Assembly: GCF_028389875.1 (NCBI RefSeq)
Contig: NC_084666.1
Coordinates: 59,900,422-59,964,421 of the forward strand
Length of the DNA stretch: 64,000 bases
Source: Rhea pennata
Taxonomy: Eukaryota > Chordata > Aves > Rheiformes > Rheidae
Direction of reading: 5' to 3'
Position numbers and translations under genes: made by a program. The number at the start of each line of letters is the position of its first letter. Position 1 is the stretch's first letter. Below are positions 24,401 through 36,400 of this stretch, one piece after another. Below the pieces are notes generated by a model that was not told where the DNA came from, did no database searches, and was given only the letters and a program-made list of their open reading frames with translations.

Positions 24401-27400
24401 AAGATGACAGGTTGCTTGGAGAAAGTGTAAGACTGGTTTGAAAACTACACTCAAAGCAGCATTTGTGTGGTCAATTAAGAATAAGGTCTCCTGCATAGTT
24501 TAAACACACTAAATCCAGAGAAGACAAAGTATTCTTACTTAGCCTAAACAAAGTGCTATTAAATTAGATTTAAAAGTCTTCCTTTCAAGAAACAACGTTT
24601 AGGATTCTACTTTAGCAAGCAGGAAACAGACACCCAGAGAACATACTATACAGGAATACCCAGTAGAGAATCACTGGACATATACATCCATGGACTATAC
24701 AGGAGAACATATCAACATTTAAGAAGGAAACAGTCATTGCCTGGAAAATAGATTTCCATTTTGCTTCATTTTGGGAAAGTACTGTGTTTTTAGAACTGCT
24801 ACTTATATGTTGCTTTATGCTCAAAAGATTGAGTGTTGGGAATGTAGTTATTTTCCACAAAGCAAAATTGTGTTTTTTTATTCTTATAGCCGAAGTGTAA
24901 CATCCTAATTCATCAATTTATTAATTACTTATATGCACTCTTACACTTGGCATCCACATCTGCTAACAACTGCTTTATCACTACCAAATATGACTCCCCA
25001 GTATCTCTAGTCTTACTAAATTTGATTTGCAGAAAATCTCCCTTTCCAACAGTATATCTGGAAGAGATTACGGAATAAGCGTATTTGGTGTTATCAGAAG
25101 GTAGCATTTGATAACTTTTTCCCTTTTCTGTACTAACAGGGTTAAAACCACACACAAAAACCCCACAAAAACAACTCCTTCCACAAAACAGAAAACCTTA
25201 CACAACTAACTTCAAAATAGCAAGTTGAGTTCACAGTTTGTACCTCAGTTGTTCAGACAATTTTCTCAAGTGTTTACATGTGACTATTATGAAATAATTC
25301 TGTTTTTCTGGGTACAGATTAGAACTGTGGTATATTAAAAATGTTAGTGTCATATTCAGAAAGGTTCAGCCACATGTGAGTAACATGCCACATGCTTATA
25401 GTGCATCTAATATTCCAAAAAAACTCAGAGGTAAACAGAAGTTAACAGGACAAATTACTTTAGCCTCAACTTTTTTTGGTCTTAAACTATAAAGTAACAT
25501 CTGGTTAAAGGTAACAGCTGAACATTATACAATATGTTTTTGCAAGAACAATTCCAGGTTATATTAAGAGACTTTTTTTCTTATTGTAAACTGCAGGATA
25601 TCATGAGATGCATGATTGTTTTGGCATATTTCTTTTGATCCCCAGATTAAAGCTTGTAGCTCAGTCAGCTGACAGCTCGCTTAAAAAAAAAAAAAAACGA
25701 AGCTTCACATAATATAAATAATCACACGCTAGAAATAAAATCTGGTTTGTATACTATACTAAACATCTATATTAAGCTAGCCAAAACAAACAGATTTTAT
25801 TCTTCTGAAGTTTCAATTATTTAACTTGTATATACAAGCAGAAATATAAAGTGTAAATTCTAAACAGGTGCTAAAAAATTTGCAAAGTGGACAGTTAACC
25901 TCAAATCAGTCTGGAGGAGAAAGGCCGCAAGAACACTTACATGGGTGGAGTGTTAGATTTAGATATCAGCTCATCCTTCAACCTGATGAGCTCTCTAAGT
26001 TTTGGATATTCTTCAAACCTATCTGCTAAGCCTAAGAAGAAGAAAACATGAAGTTAACAACTACTTAGAGTAAGTTTGTATCAATTAAGCATTCTCCAGT
26101 ATTCTGAATCAGCCCAAATATTAACACTCAGCCTCATTTCCATTTTGTTAGAACAAATCAACCCCTTCAAAGCAGTTTTTTTGATCAGTACTTTAAAAAA
26201 GCCTCCTGCCTCCATCCAGTTAACTATGGCTACTATTACTGAATTACTTCAGTTCATAACTCTGAATTCTCACCTCTAGCACTGCTCTGGTGAAAGTTTT
26301 TAATATCTAACCTCACTATTGTCACAGTTACTTGTGCATAATGAAAGTTATTCTCCTCAAATACCTAATCAAAAAAAAAGAAAACTATTTTCTTCTGATT
26401 TCTGCTGTTGTGTTGCTTCCAGTGCCAGAAGAACAAGATAGAGAAAAAAAAAATCAAACACTCCTGATTAGCAGAAGTACAAGCCAGTTATTGGAGCTAT
26501 GTGACAGATACAAAAAAAAATTCAGTGACGATAACTTAGGTTGTTAAAAAGAAGGGTCTATCTCAGAAGGAAGCATTTCTCTTTCAATAGCAACATCAAA
26601 AAGAAGTAACTGGGCATCATGGAACCACTACCTCCCTACAGCTGTTAGCAGGGTGGTGTTCAATTGCACAATAGCACCTAGTTTTTGATCTTAATGTACA
26701 TCTAACATTTAGCTAGCCTGTATGCAACTTCATGTACCTCATCTCTAATAAAGGGTCTACAATAACTTTGGAGATATATTCACTTCCACACTGAAACTTC
26801 TTTCACAAGCTATCTCGCCCCTTCCCTATTTTATGCAGTCAGGAATCAGAGTAAATAACATGGGCTAATGTTTACTGTCTTCGTAATCACCTTATTTCAT
26901 GGAAAAATGTATAAATATTTCAGGTGTGTAACTGTGAGGCCCAGATGCTTTTAGGTAAAGACAGAAAAGAGTCAAAACATCAAAAATCTTAAAACTAAAC
27001 ATCAGCATGCATTTTACAGAAGTATTCACAGAAAAGAAGAAAAACTATTATTACCTCATCAGACAGATACACAGAACCTCTTTGGGCTGGCACCTATAAA
27101 CAGTCACCTATGTCAATTCTTACCTTGACAATCTTAAACTTGATAAAATAAAAGCTGAATAAATATTGCATAAAATTGTGAAGAAGGAGGTGTCCTGCTT
27201 TTGTTTTTTTTTTTTATATATATATATATATATCGAGTAGCTACTAGCATCTCCTTTTGGAAAATAGGACAAAGTAATACCTTAATTTTACACATTAAAT
27301 TCAGGCCTAATAAAGTAAGATTTCAAGAACAAATTCAGTGATGGCCAAGTGAAAGTAAATATACAAAATTTAAAAGTAACATTATAAAAACTCAGTGACA

Positions 27401-30400
27401 TGTTTAGTCTTCTAGGGAGTTGTCTGCACTTACATACTTATGCTGGTAAATATTATCCATCTACCATACTATCCATCAGTAGTATGCCTATCTACTTCTG
27501 TATTATCCACATTTTATACACTACATGAGTTCTCAGAGGCAAATAACTGTGTCATTTAAATTTCCAAAGATTAAGATGCACTCACTAGACCCATCTGCCT
27601 TCTGAACGAACAAGAGCAGCTTAGTTTTGAAAACCTTTTCTGGCTTAAACACTTTCAAATAAAACCAAAGATAACCTGGGTAATACTTATCCTCTAAATA
27701 ATTAGTATAATATAATCATTCGTATAAATTTATATATTGATATGTACGCACACAGAGAGACAAGACTATGGAATGCATTGCATAAGACAATGCGTATCTA
27801 CATCTTCCAGTTACTGCGAGGAGTTAAAAAGGGGAGGAAAAAGCACTGCAATTGCATAAAATAAGATACCTTTGATCAATTACTGTCTATGACATACCCA
27901 CGTCTCTGATGAAGTTCTGGGGTCTGTGTCCTGTATCCACAAAGTGTTGGCAGTAATCATTGTGCGGATTTAAGCTCTGAGTCCCCTGGAGAACAAAAGG
28001 AATTGAGTGAGAGCAAAGGTAGAATATCTGGACACACATACACATTACTTGGGTTAGTCTAATCCTTCTCCCTCCTCAACATACCTCCATAAGTTAAAAA
28101 AAAAAGTCATTGTATTTTTAGTTTCAAATCATGCTTACTGTTACTACGGCTCCTTGTAGGTCAAACCAGGACAGACAGACTATTTATATAAATTTTTAGT
28201 CAGATCAATGTAAACATTAATTACTGTCATATCTGTCACAAGAAAGTTACATACCTGCAAATCCCAGTTAGTAATTTCAGCCCTTAAGGTCATATTTCAA
28301 ATATCATCAACCGCTGAAACAGTTTAACACAACTACACAATCTTTGACCAGACTTCACACTGCAGGAATAGCCTACCTTAAGAAAGGTACTTGAATCTTT
28401 GTAAATCTCTTCTTCATACGGTAGGTTTTCTTCATCTTGCTGCAGCTCTACTTCATCCTTGGGAATAAAGCAGATTTTATAGGCATGTAGGATCATGTTC
28501 TTTCTCTCCTCACTATTATTCTTCCTTCATTAAGGAGCAGAAGCGAGCAATGAACACAAATCTCCTGAAACAGTAGATCATGAACAGTTCCACTCCAGTT
28601 CTGGAGAGACAAAGAAATAGCATCTGACCTGTTGCCAGAAAAGTCTGTCTGTCTGTCATCACTGAGATAGTTACTGAAGAGGCCTCAGAAACGAGAATAA
28701 AGCAAGAAACCATTCACTTCTAGAGTCTAACATTGTAGGCAGTGCCTTACAAGACACAGAATTTATAATTATTGTCCCAAAGAGTTTCCACTCTTCGGAT
28801 TAAGGTAAGTACTATGTTTTGTTGAAGTTCTTAGCCAGCAGCAGCCCTTGAAAATTTACGTCCACTCAATCATCTCTTAAATTGCAACTTTAGTAAGCTT
28901 TTTCCCAGAATAAATCAGTTACAGCCCACACTTTAAAGGAATACATCACACTGCAAAAAACATAGATTTTTTTTTATTATTATTCATCTTAAAATTCCTT
29001 TTAAACTCATTTTGTAGCCCCAGAATGAACAGAAAGACAAATGTTGTTGCCATTTATTTTTCAGTTAGCGTGTCACCAGTTGTCTGCTCACCCAACTTCT
29101 GCAGTTCAGAGTTCCGTCATGCTAACAGATACAAAACATTCAGCACAGAGGCCAAGGAGGGAAATAGGTGGGAGGGGAAGGAGAGACTCTCTCCTTCATG
29201 TCATGCTTTCTGTGATTATAGAAATAGCCTTATTCAAGTTGTTTAGCAGAAATAATGATAGTTTTTAAAAGAAAAATGAAGGAGTGTAAATAAGGAGTCA
29301 TTCCCTTTCTTCTTTCTAAAAAGGAAACCATATTTCATTTTCTCAGGCAGTTAACACTGGTAAAAACATATCATCAACATCAAACTGGCAATATTATAAA
29401 ATGAGATGCAAAAGATTTTTTAACACCAGGGATTATACAGCAAAGAATATCCCTCCTCCTCATTTAACAGCTCCATCTCATTCCATTTCATAACTTCCTT
29501 TGTCAAGGAAACAAAAGATGATTTCATTTCCTTGATGAAAAGTTCAGGGGGATTTTTAGGTCTCAGAAACACACTTCTAATGCAGCCTAGCAATTAGCAG
29601 GGAGATATTACACATGCACAGTATTTCATACACAGCAAACTTAAGACAATGTTAACTCTTTAGTTAGAGTAATTTTTAAAATAATCAATAATCAAGACAC
29701 ACGAAAGTGTCTAAGTCCTACAGACAATAGTCAATAGAACCTGGGTCAACTCATCAGAATTTTTTTTTCTACTTGTAGCAGTGAAGATTCTGATTTCTGT
29801 TCAAACATACCAAAAAAAATGACCTTTTACTAAGAAAAACACTCTGTTCCTTAATAAGTTGTCCTTTATTTTCATTTCAGCCTGATACTTACTAAGTATC
29901 ACTTATCTATAACTATCTATGCACTTATTCTACCCTTAAAAAAAAGAAAAAAATCCACCTCATCAGAAGCTCCTAGATGGCAGAGAAGATTAACAAACTT
30001 CATCTTTCTTCTGAGAAACTGCTCTCAGACTTGCTCTACGTAATGACCTCACACTTTTCTCAAAACATCAAAATAAGGCATTTAGGTGTAATCAGCTCTC
30101 TTTGCTCTCCATTTTGAACACTAAAAACCGATAAAAATCCTCCAAGATATCCAACTGCGTTGGTTTAAAAGTTTCACACCCACATTTGTGCCCTCCACCC
30201 CCGCAGAACTCACAGCATCACACTGCACCTCAATAACTGCTGTCTTATGTCTTCACACTAACCCATCTTTACCGGTAATTACGGCTAGACACTCAGGCTC
30301 CAGCTAGAGCAGTTTGAGAACACATTTTGTGTATTTTTGCAGAAACGCACGAAAAAAAATAGAAACCACTACAGAAAGATTAACCAAGAACACCACCTAG

Positions 30401-32978
30401 AATCAATACTGCAAACCAAGGTTTTAGAGAGACACAACTCACTTCATGTCAAAATATTGACCTCTGTTTTTCCTAACAGAACTAATGCCTGGCAGATTGG
30501 CAATATTTGTCTGTAACACCAACAATTAAGTCTATTTCTACTTTTTCTAAGGCATATTAAAGATAATCAAATCCAAGTAGGCTTAGTGTCAAAAGGAGAT
30601 AGATTTTTAAACCAGTTCATATTTCGAGACTGAACTTAAAATAGGCTCAAAGTACTAACGAGAAGATTACATAAATAGTAAATACAGTACAGCTTTTAAG
30701 TTCTTACCTCCTTGCCAAAAGGGAATTAGCAGTATCTACAGAAAACAGCTGATGGCTCTATTATAGCTGTTCTACTTGTGGGTTTCAAATCTATCCATCT
30801 GTTTGATTGAAGTTGATCCAAGATTTATATTATTAAATATATATTTCAATCTCAACAACACTTCAGGAGTCTGGCCACTTCTAAGTCATTACAGCCTACC
30901 TCATCGTGAGCTTCAAGTTAATGGAGAACATATCAGTGACAACAGTCACATGCTCTGACAACTAAAGTGCATCCTTACACTTAACAGAGAAACTGGAAGA
31001 CATCCTCAACTTTGCCATACCTCATCCTGTGGCCTGCCATTTTCCATATGCAAGCTTGATATGAAGCTGATATGGCAAGCTTGACACGCAAGCTGATGTG
31101 AAGAAATTTCTGTCAATATTTTTGTGTTCCCAAGCACATACACACTTCACCTCTTCATACCACACAAGCAGCAACAGTACACTGGCATGCCCTTTGAGAG
31201 CTAATGCTTTAACCTACTTTCTCCAAGGCACCACAAGCAAATCAGGCTTCCAAATACTGGGTTCTGGTGAACACAGAATCCAATGCATCTAAGACACATC
31301 CAAAGAGAACCACTAGGAGTTCATTCTCGCTCTCTCAGATCTTTGCAGCGAAAGACATCAAGGAAGATTTTAAACTATCCACATATGTTAAGTATGTACA
31401 TGTCACACAGAGGTACATGCACGTGTTTGTGTGTATTTTTTTCCCTAATCCAGATGCTGTACAGTATGTCCCTCAGTGGCATACAAACACTAACAGAAAT
31501 AAAGTTACAAACTTCTTCCTCCCCCCCCCCTTTTTTTTTAATTTTACCTTATATTCTTCAATCTCTTCTTCATCAGCTTCTCCCTCATCTGGATACTTGC
31601 GTTTTGCATTGGGTGCAGATGTATCATAAGAAGCCCTATAAACATAGAAAAAAAATTCCTCATACAGAACAGTTTCTCTCTCCACAGAGAGGAGACGATG
31701 TTTCAGAAATCTCGGATTAGCTGCCTCGACCGAATGTTTCTGTCCCAGAAGTCTAAAATTATTTCGAAACGTCTCATGTAAATTGTTTCTTTCACATTAT
31801 TAGAGACAAGCACAGTTTCCCAAGAATAAGGCTCTTGAAAAGTTATCTCATTTCTTTTTTCTTTTCTAAAAGGTACAGTTTGTTTTAACTGAAGCAATAT
31901 CTATCCAGAGCTACTCTAAAATCAAACTAGCAAGTTCATGCTGTTTTTCCAACTGGATGTTTCTATTGTTCCAAAAGAACTTTTGAACTAGATAAAATAC
32001 CCTATAATTGTTTTTTTTAGCAAAGGTTAAAAATGCTCCAGGACAAAACAGACCACATAGCCTAAATTCACAGATCTGTTTTGCACCACAGTAACTTTTT
32101 AATAAAGGAAGCAAGAGCTAGCCTTGACTTCCAAGCCTCATATATCCAAACTGTTCTTAGTAGTTACTGACAAAACCCTATCATCCTAAGTTCAAATTTG
32201 AGTGACTAAAGTACTTCCTTTCACTGAATAGCATGTTTTCACATGAACTGTACAATTTTACTTTTCCTTTCAAAAAAGCAATCTCATTCTCTTCCTCTTT
32301 TAAAGGCTTTTATTACTAGTAATAAAAACTAATTTCCAACAGAAACTGCATACCAGTACAGACCTGCATGTTTCTCTTGTTTCAGCAATTTCCCGCTGGT
32401 CATCTTTACTGTTCAACACAGCACCAATACTGTCTGCGTTTTCAGCTCCTAACTGAAGGAAAATAACTTAAAGTCAAAATCATCACTTGTTAAAAACAAA
32501 CAAAAGCAAAACCAAAATCAAACCAACTCACAAAGTGTCACTTTCTAAGCTGGAAATACTTTTCTACCAGCCCAGCACTGCTGCAGGATGGCTTTAGCTT
32601 CCCGGCAGCGACCCCCTCCCGCGGGCTCTGCATAACCTCCCCCGCTGCCCTGGCGGCTCGCACAAATCGCCCACACCTGGGGCGGCGAGGGCAGCGACCT
32701 CTGCGTCGCCTTAACGGCCAGCAGCCACGAGGTCCCCACAGCTCGCGAGGCCCAGGAGCGCCCCGCCCCCAACGGTCGCGCCGCTACCGTTAACGGCTGC
32801 ACCTAGGGGCCGGCGCGCGCCCCCACCACGGAAAAGGGCGGTGCCGGCCGCGCTCAGGGGCCGCGAGAGCCCGCGCGCGGCGCCCGCCCCGCCGCGCGGC
32901 CCCGCTCGCCACCTGCTGCGCCAGGAGCTGCCGCCGCAGCTTCTGCCGCTCCCGGATCTCCTGCAGGCGGCTGTTCAT
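15175..32978 (-). CDS. METTL14: METTL14, complete coding region in eleven exons, 459 residues
   Basis: Complement join, in transcript order: 32978-32913, 32452-32364, 31635-31548, 28457-28377, 27985-27898, 26031-25941, 24388-24247, 22312-22220, 21318-21202, 18547-18337, 15488-15175. The exons sum to 1380 nt, open throughout, and all introns are GT-AG. METTL14 is the non-catalytic, RNA-binding partner of METTL3 in the nuclear N6-adenosine methyltransferase. Visible: N-terminal basic helix ([17 protein letters not shown]); acidic linker around 68-100; Rossmann-type MTA-70 fold from about 120 to 395 with EPPL at 192-195 in place of the catalytic DPPW of METTL3; Arg298 in the RNA-facing groove; C-terminal RGG-rich tail from about 408 ending GGFPTR. 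Human METTL14 has 456 residues. Start chosen because [12 protein letters not shown] matches the family start. Confidence 0.98.
15489..18336 (-). other. METTL14: METTL14 intron 10
   Basis: 2.8 kb, AT-rich. I see no exon, RNA gene or recognised transposon. Confidence 0.75.
18337..18547 (-). CDS. METTL14: METTL14 coding exon 10
   Basis: 211 nt, residues 286-356. [19 protein letters not shown] then [18 protein letters not shown] and [20 protein letters not shown]. Includes Arg298 of the substrate groove. Acceptor cgtgtag, donor gtagct. Confidence 0.97.
21202..21318 (-). CDS. METTL14: METTL14 coding exon 9
   Basis: 39 codons, residues 247-285. [20 protein letters not shown] then [19 protein letters not shown]. 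Acceptor catttcag, donor gtttgg (weak at +3 to +5). Confidence 0.95.
21549..21572. repeat. T12A12 perfect palindrome
   Basis: Twelve T followed directly by twelve A inside METTL14 intron 9-8 sequence. Confidence 0.95.
22220..22312 (-). CDS. METTL14: METTL14 coding exon 8
   Basis: 31 codons, residues 216-246. [20 protein letters not shown] then [11 protein letters not shown]. Acceptor tttttttag, donor gtaaga. Confidence 0.96.
24247..24388 (-). CDS. METTL14: METTL14 coding exon 7 with EPPL motif
   Basis: 142 nt, residues 168-215. Carries [22 protein letters not shown] at 192-195 replaces the DPPW motif of active N6-adenine methyltransferases, which marks this as METTL14 and not METTL3. Ends CWTWDD. 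Confidence 0.97.
25941..26031 (-). CDS. METTL14: METTL14 coding exon 6
   Basis: 91 nt, residues 138-168. [20 protein letters not shown] then LISKSNTPP with a split Met codon. Acceptor cttcttag, donor gtaagt. Confidence 0.96.
27201..27233. repeat. poly(T) and TA dinucleotide microsatellite
   Basis: A T-run runs into about nine TA units before tcgag, in METTL14 intron 5. Confidence 0.9.
27898..27985 (-). CDS. METTL14: METTL14 coding exon 5
   Basis: 88 nt, residues 109-138. [20 protein letters not shown] then RPQNFIRDV. Acceptor gttctccag, donor gtatgt. Confidence 0.96.
28377..28457 (-). CDS. METTL14: METTL14 coding exon 4
   Basis: 27 codons, residues 82-108, phase 0. [20 protein letters not shown] then DSSTFLK. 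The acceptor is AAG (attcccaag), less common than CAG or TAG. Confidence 0.94.
31047..31103. repeat. degenerate ~13-base tandem repeat, about four units
   Basis: Successive units caagcttgatatga, agctgatatgg, caagcttgacacg, caagctgatgtga share a caagct-gata-tg core. In METTL14 intron 3. Confidence 0.7.
31548..31635 (-). CDS. METTL14: METTL14 coding exon 3
   Basis: 88 nt, residues 52-81. [20 protein letters not shown] then DEEEIEEYK, acidic linker. The donor gtaaaa is followed within 30 bases by an A-run and a G10 run. Confidence 0.95.
32364..32452 (-). CDS. METTL14: METTL14 coding exon 2
   Basis: 89 nt, residues 23-52. Acceptor ttccttcag. [20 protein letters not shown] then EIAETRETC with a split Arg codon. 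Confidence 0.96.
32913..32978 (-). CDS. METTL14: METTL14 coding exon 1
   Basis: 22 codons, [19 protein letters not shown] then AQQ, donor gtggcg. The ATG lies at the edge of the CpG island; the sequence before it on the coding strand is GGGCG, so the context is only moderate. Confidence 0.95.
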
Positions 32979-33033
32979 CGCCCAGCAACCGCGCCGCCGC
33001 CACCCCGCGCCGCCGGGCGCCCGCGCGACGCGT

Positions 33034-33041
33034 CACTTCCG
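33034..33041 (-). promoter_or_regulatory. ETS/GABP-like site
   Basis: On the METTL14 strand this reads CGGAAGTG within GGCGGAAGTGACGCG, a good ETS-family core, 56 bases upstream of the ATG. Confidence 0.5.
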
Positions 33042-33091
33042 CCGCGCCGCAACGGCCCGGCGGCCCGCGAGGAGGGCGGCCCCGCGCGGCC

Positions 33092-33102
33092 GCCGCCATG
33101 TT
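33092..33102 (-). promoter_or_regulatory. YY1-like site
   Basis: Reads AACATGGCGGC on the METTL14 strand, matching the YY1 consensus AANATGGCGGC at every position. Such sites often sit just downstream of start sites, which would put transcription start near 33.1 kb. Confidence 0.55.
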
Positions 33103-35359
33103 CGGCGGGAGCGCGGCCGCCGCCGCGGGGACGTATTTAATGGCAGTGTTTAATTACTGTGCAGCATAGAGTCATTGAACATCATCCTTGAGCATCTCCG
33201 CTTGCTCTTCTTCATGTCGATTCCGAGGGGTTATTTGATCCTCGCGGATGTCTGCTTAGAAGTGCCCACGGGCTGGCTGACTGTGTATTTCCCCCAGGGG
33301 AACACTGCTGAGCTGCTTACTTTTCAGTAACATCCTTCTGAGGGCAATTATTAGCATTATTTGGATAATTTCAGAAGAAATGGGATTAAATGGTTTTTAG
33401 TCTAACCTGAGGTGGTAGTATGTCACCATCAGCGGTGGCGCATCAGTTTTCCAGGCAGAACGTGATCTCTTGAAAAGCGTGAACACAAGCGGAAAAGGAA
33501 TTGATCAGGAAAAATATTTTAGCAGAAAAAATGGAATAATAAAAACCTTTAATGTCTTTGTAACTGCTAAAGTTAGGGATTGAGAGCATCACTGTGATTG
33601 AGGTGATTTCTCATACTGAACACACACACACGGCTTCTTGTAATGGCGCATTGCGAATCTCTCAGTTACAAATTCTGGCACAATGCCCAACAGCGAAGGG
33701 GAAACAAGCTAACTCTAACATACGGACAAACTGATTCTGAACAGTAACATCTCCCATTGATGGAAATCTGGTGTCTAGGCTTCTCTGGAGTCACTCAGCA
33801 GAATACTGGCCCCTTTTTTTTCAAATATAGATGTTAAAATAGTTTTTGTTCAACCATTTTAATACAAGGCAAACAACTGCAAGATTATTGGCGAGGTCTT
33901 TCTAGCAAGATCTATTCTCTAAGATGTTTCACTGATGGTTTACTGCAATGTGTTGCATCTGTCATACTTTTACATTTCACAGTTTCTCTGTCATTCTGTT
34001 TTGGGGTCAGAATACGACTCTTCTACACTTCTCTCCTTAGTAGTCCATTATGGCCAACTGCAATTTAACACATTTTCTTACCCAATGTAGTTATTTCTAA
34101 CTTCACCTTGTGTTCTGCTCCCACTTTTCCAACAGTTAAGAGACTTCTGGATTGAAGTATCTTCGCAAAATATTTTAGGCGCTTCTTCTCTGATTTTTGG
34201 TCTCTTTTCCTGCTCCTTCCCTTTCCCCGACTCATCTTCTACTGACTGTCTTTAAATGTATATAATTTATATCATATGCAGATTTTTATTCCATCAGCAA
34301 TTTGTATTAAAACAAGAATGAAGACCCACAGGGTCACACAGTCTTGATTCAAAAGTCATATGCATTAAACTTAAGTTCTTAGTACCTTAGGAAGGCAAAT
34401 TTAAGAAAAAATAAACATTATAAATTATCTCAGCACATCTAATTGATATTAATGTTTACTTTCCTGAAATATACCAATCTTTCCTATAACTGTCAGACCC
34501 AAACGTGGGCAGGAGGAGCTGAACAGTGACATTTAGTTCTCTATCATAGAGAATATATGTGTTCCTCCACTGGTATCTTAGTGCCAGATACTATCCCACA
34601 GTTTTGTGATACAAAATGTTACTCTCTTTATTATATGGTATATATTTCAACAAAATATGCAGGTCAAATCTAAAACTTAAGATAGCTGAAGACAAGGAGA
34701 TTAGAGCAATGCACAGTAATGCAGAAGGAAAACAGTATTTTCAACTATTGACATTTCTTACTGATAGAACATCACCAACATGATAGGGCTTCTAAGCGTT
34801 CAAAGCTCAAAATACCAATAGATGATTTATTATCTCCTTAGGGTGTGCATTATTACTTATACTGTCCTATCTGCAGAAATGTTATGGAAAAAGAAATGCT
34901 ATCTCAAGCTACTGTATGCTTCTTTGCTACTGTTGGCTGTAATGAATACAGTAGAAGTCCCTGCACAGTAATGAAATCACTTCCTTCTGGATGAAGTGAT
35001 ACGATGAAGAGATTTGTGCAAGCCTGTGCTCTGTTTTTAGAACTGGCTGCTAAGACCAGCTAATCTTAACAAATAATAATGGCTAAGAAAGACGTTATGC
35101 TATATACATATGCTGTTTCAAAATAAAAAGTTCCTACCCTTTGTTTTCTATTTTTGCTGTAGTTTTGGCAGTCTGAGCCTTACATGCAATCTGGGGTCAG
35201 TTATTTTCTGTTACGATAAATATCAGGCCAAATTCTGCCAGTCTGGAGTGAAAAGCTATACATATGTATATACCATGCCATAATCCAATCTATGGATTTG
35301 GGTTTGATCACTGATATTGGAGTATTTTATTTGCATCATAATTTTTTATGGCCTTGCAC

Positions 35360-36400
35360 CTTATCATGAAATCATCAAAATAGGGTTATGAGAGAACTCT
35401 AGAGCTCACCTAATCTATTCTCATATCCAAAGCTAAGATTTGCTTTACTAATAGCATCACTGATATGTTTGTCAAACCTACAAACATGCTGAAAATACAT
35501 CAGCCTCCCCAGGAAATCCACAACAGAATTTCTTGGTTCTTGCATTTAGATTTTTCTCTTAGTGTGCAGTCTAAATATTTGTTGCTGCAATTTACAATCA
35601 TTACTTCATATGGACAGCAAGAGAAATACATTTCATACAGCTCGCCATGACATGCAGAAGTTTATTTGTATCCTCTGTGCAACAGTCCTTTATGCCCTGG
35701 AAAAACCTCGTCACATTTCTTCTCACTCTGCTGCACTGTAGTCTAAGACTGTGATCCTTCTCTCCCTGGAACCACATTTAATTGAGTCAAATCTTTCTTG
35801 AATGGCAATTCCCAAAGCTAGGCATTCAGATGCAGATGAAGCCTTACTAATGCTGTGTGAAATACAAACATGTAGTAAGTATTGTAGGCTACAGACCAGT
35901 TCATGGATCTCAGTTTTTCTCAGTTTTTGCAGTTTTTCTCTTTTATTGCAACTGATGACTTTGTTAAATTGCATTCGCCTCTGATCCATTATCCTGATTT
36001 TTTCCTTCAGCTTTATCTAGCCAATTGTTTTCTCATCGTGTTTCTGTATAACTGATTATTCCTGCTTGAGTAAATCACCTTTCCCTTTTCCTTATTGATC
36101 CATGTTCTATTATTTCTGATCATTTCTATTGTTAAGATATTTGAATTCTCAGCATGTTCTCCAGCATATTTATATCTACTTCCAGCTTCAAACAGTTGTC
36201 TCCAAATGCAATAAGCAGACTTTCTGTTTCGCTTTGTTTAACCATTTATACCATTGCAAAATAGCAATAAAACATGACCAAATAACCGTATATGTTCACA
36301 GCCATTTGGGATTTGTGTTATCTTGCCATATATTCAAGTCTATTCTACTTCATTTATCAAAAACTGCTAGTTTATTATGTGTCAGTAGAAATCACTTTAA
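35360..36400 (-). mobile_element. ancient CR1/L3-like LINE 3' portion, 5'-truncated and heavily mutated
   Basis: Several stretches line up in order with the complement of amniote CR1/L3 3' sequences as I remember them: tgtttgtcaaacctacaaac, ttgttgctgcaatttacaat, cagtcctttatgccctgg, caaatctttcttgaatggca, gatgaagccttactaatgct, atctagccaattgttttctc. The order and spacing, more than any single match, support the call. Outer limits are approximate, and the 3' end would be near 35360. No intact reading frame remains. Confidence 0.6.

Larger units (their letters stand above)
24389..32912 (-). other. METTL14: METTL14 introns 1-6
   Basis: Introns around exons 2-6; the longest runs 28458-31547. They hold a TA microsatellite near 27.22 kb, a degenerate 13-base tandem repeat near 31.07 kb and a C10T9 tract beside exon 3. 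The longest plus-strand frame here (145 codons, 31283-31720) lies antisense to exon 3 and looks like chance. Confidence 0.75.
32545..33130 (-). promoter_or_regulatory. METTL14: CpG-island promoter of METTL14
   Basis: Sharp change to very high GC with dense CpG covering exon 1, the start of intron 1 and about 150 bases upstream of the ATG. No TATA box is evident. It has ETS-like and YY1-like elements upstream of the ATG, typical of housekeeping promoters. GC falls abruptly after about 33130. Confidence 0.85.

Noticed and set aside
31283-31720. 145-codon plus-strand open frame
   Set aside because: Antisense to METTL14 exon 3 and its flanks, with no recognisable protein features.
32841-33140. 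99-codon plus-strand frame in METTL14 CpG island
   Set aside because: Low-complexity Arg/Pro/Ala translation of GC-rich DNA opposite METTL14 exon 1; no evidence for a divergent coding gene.
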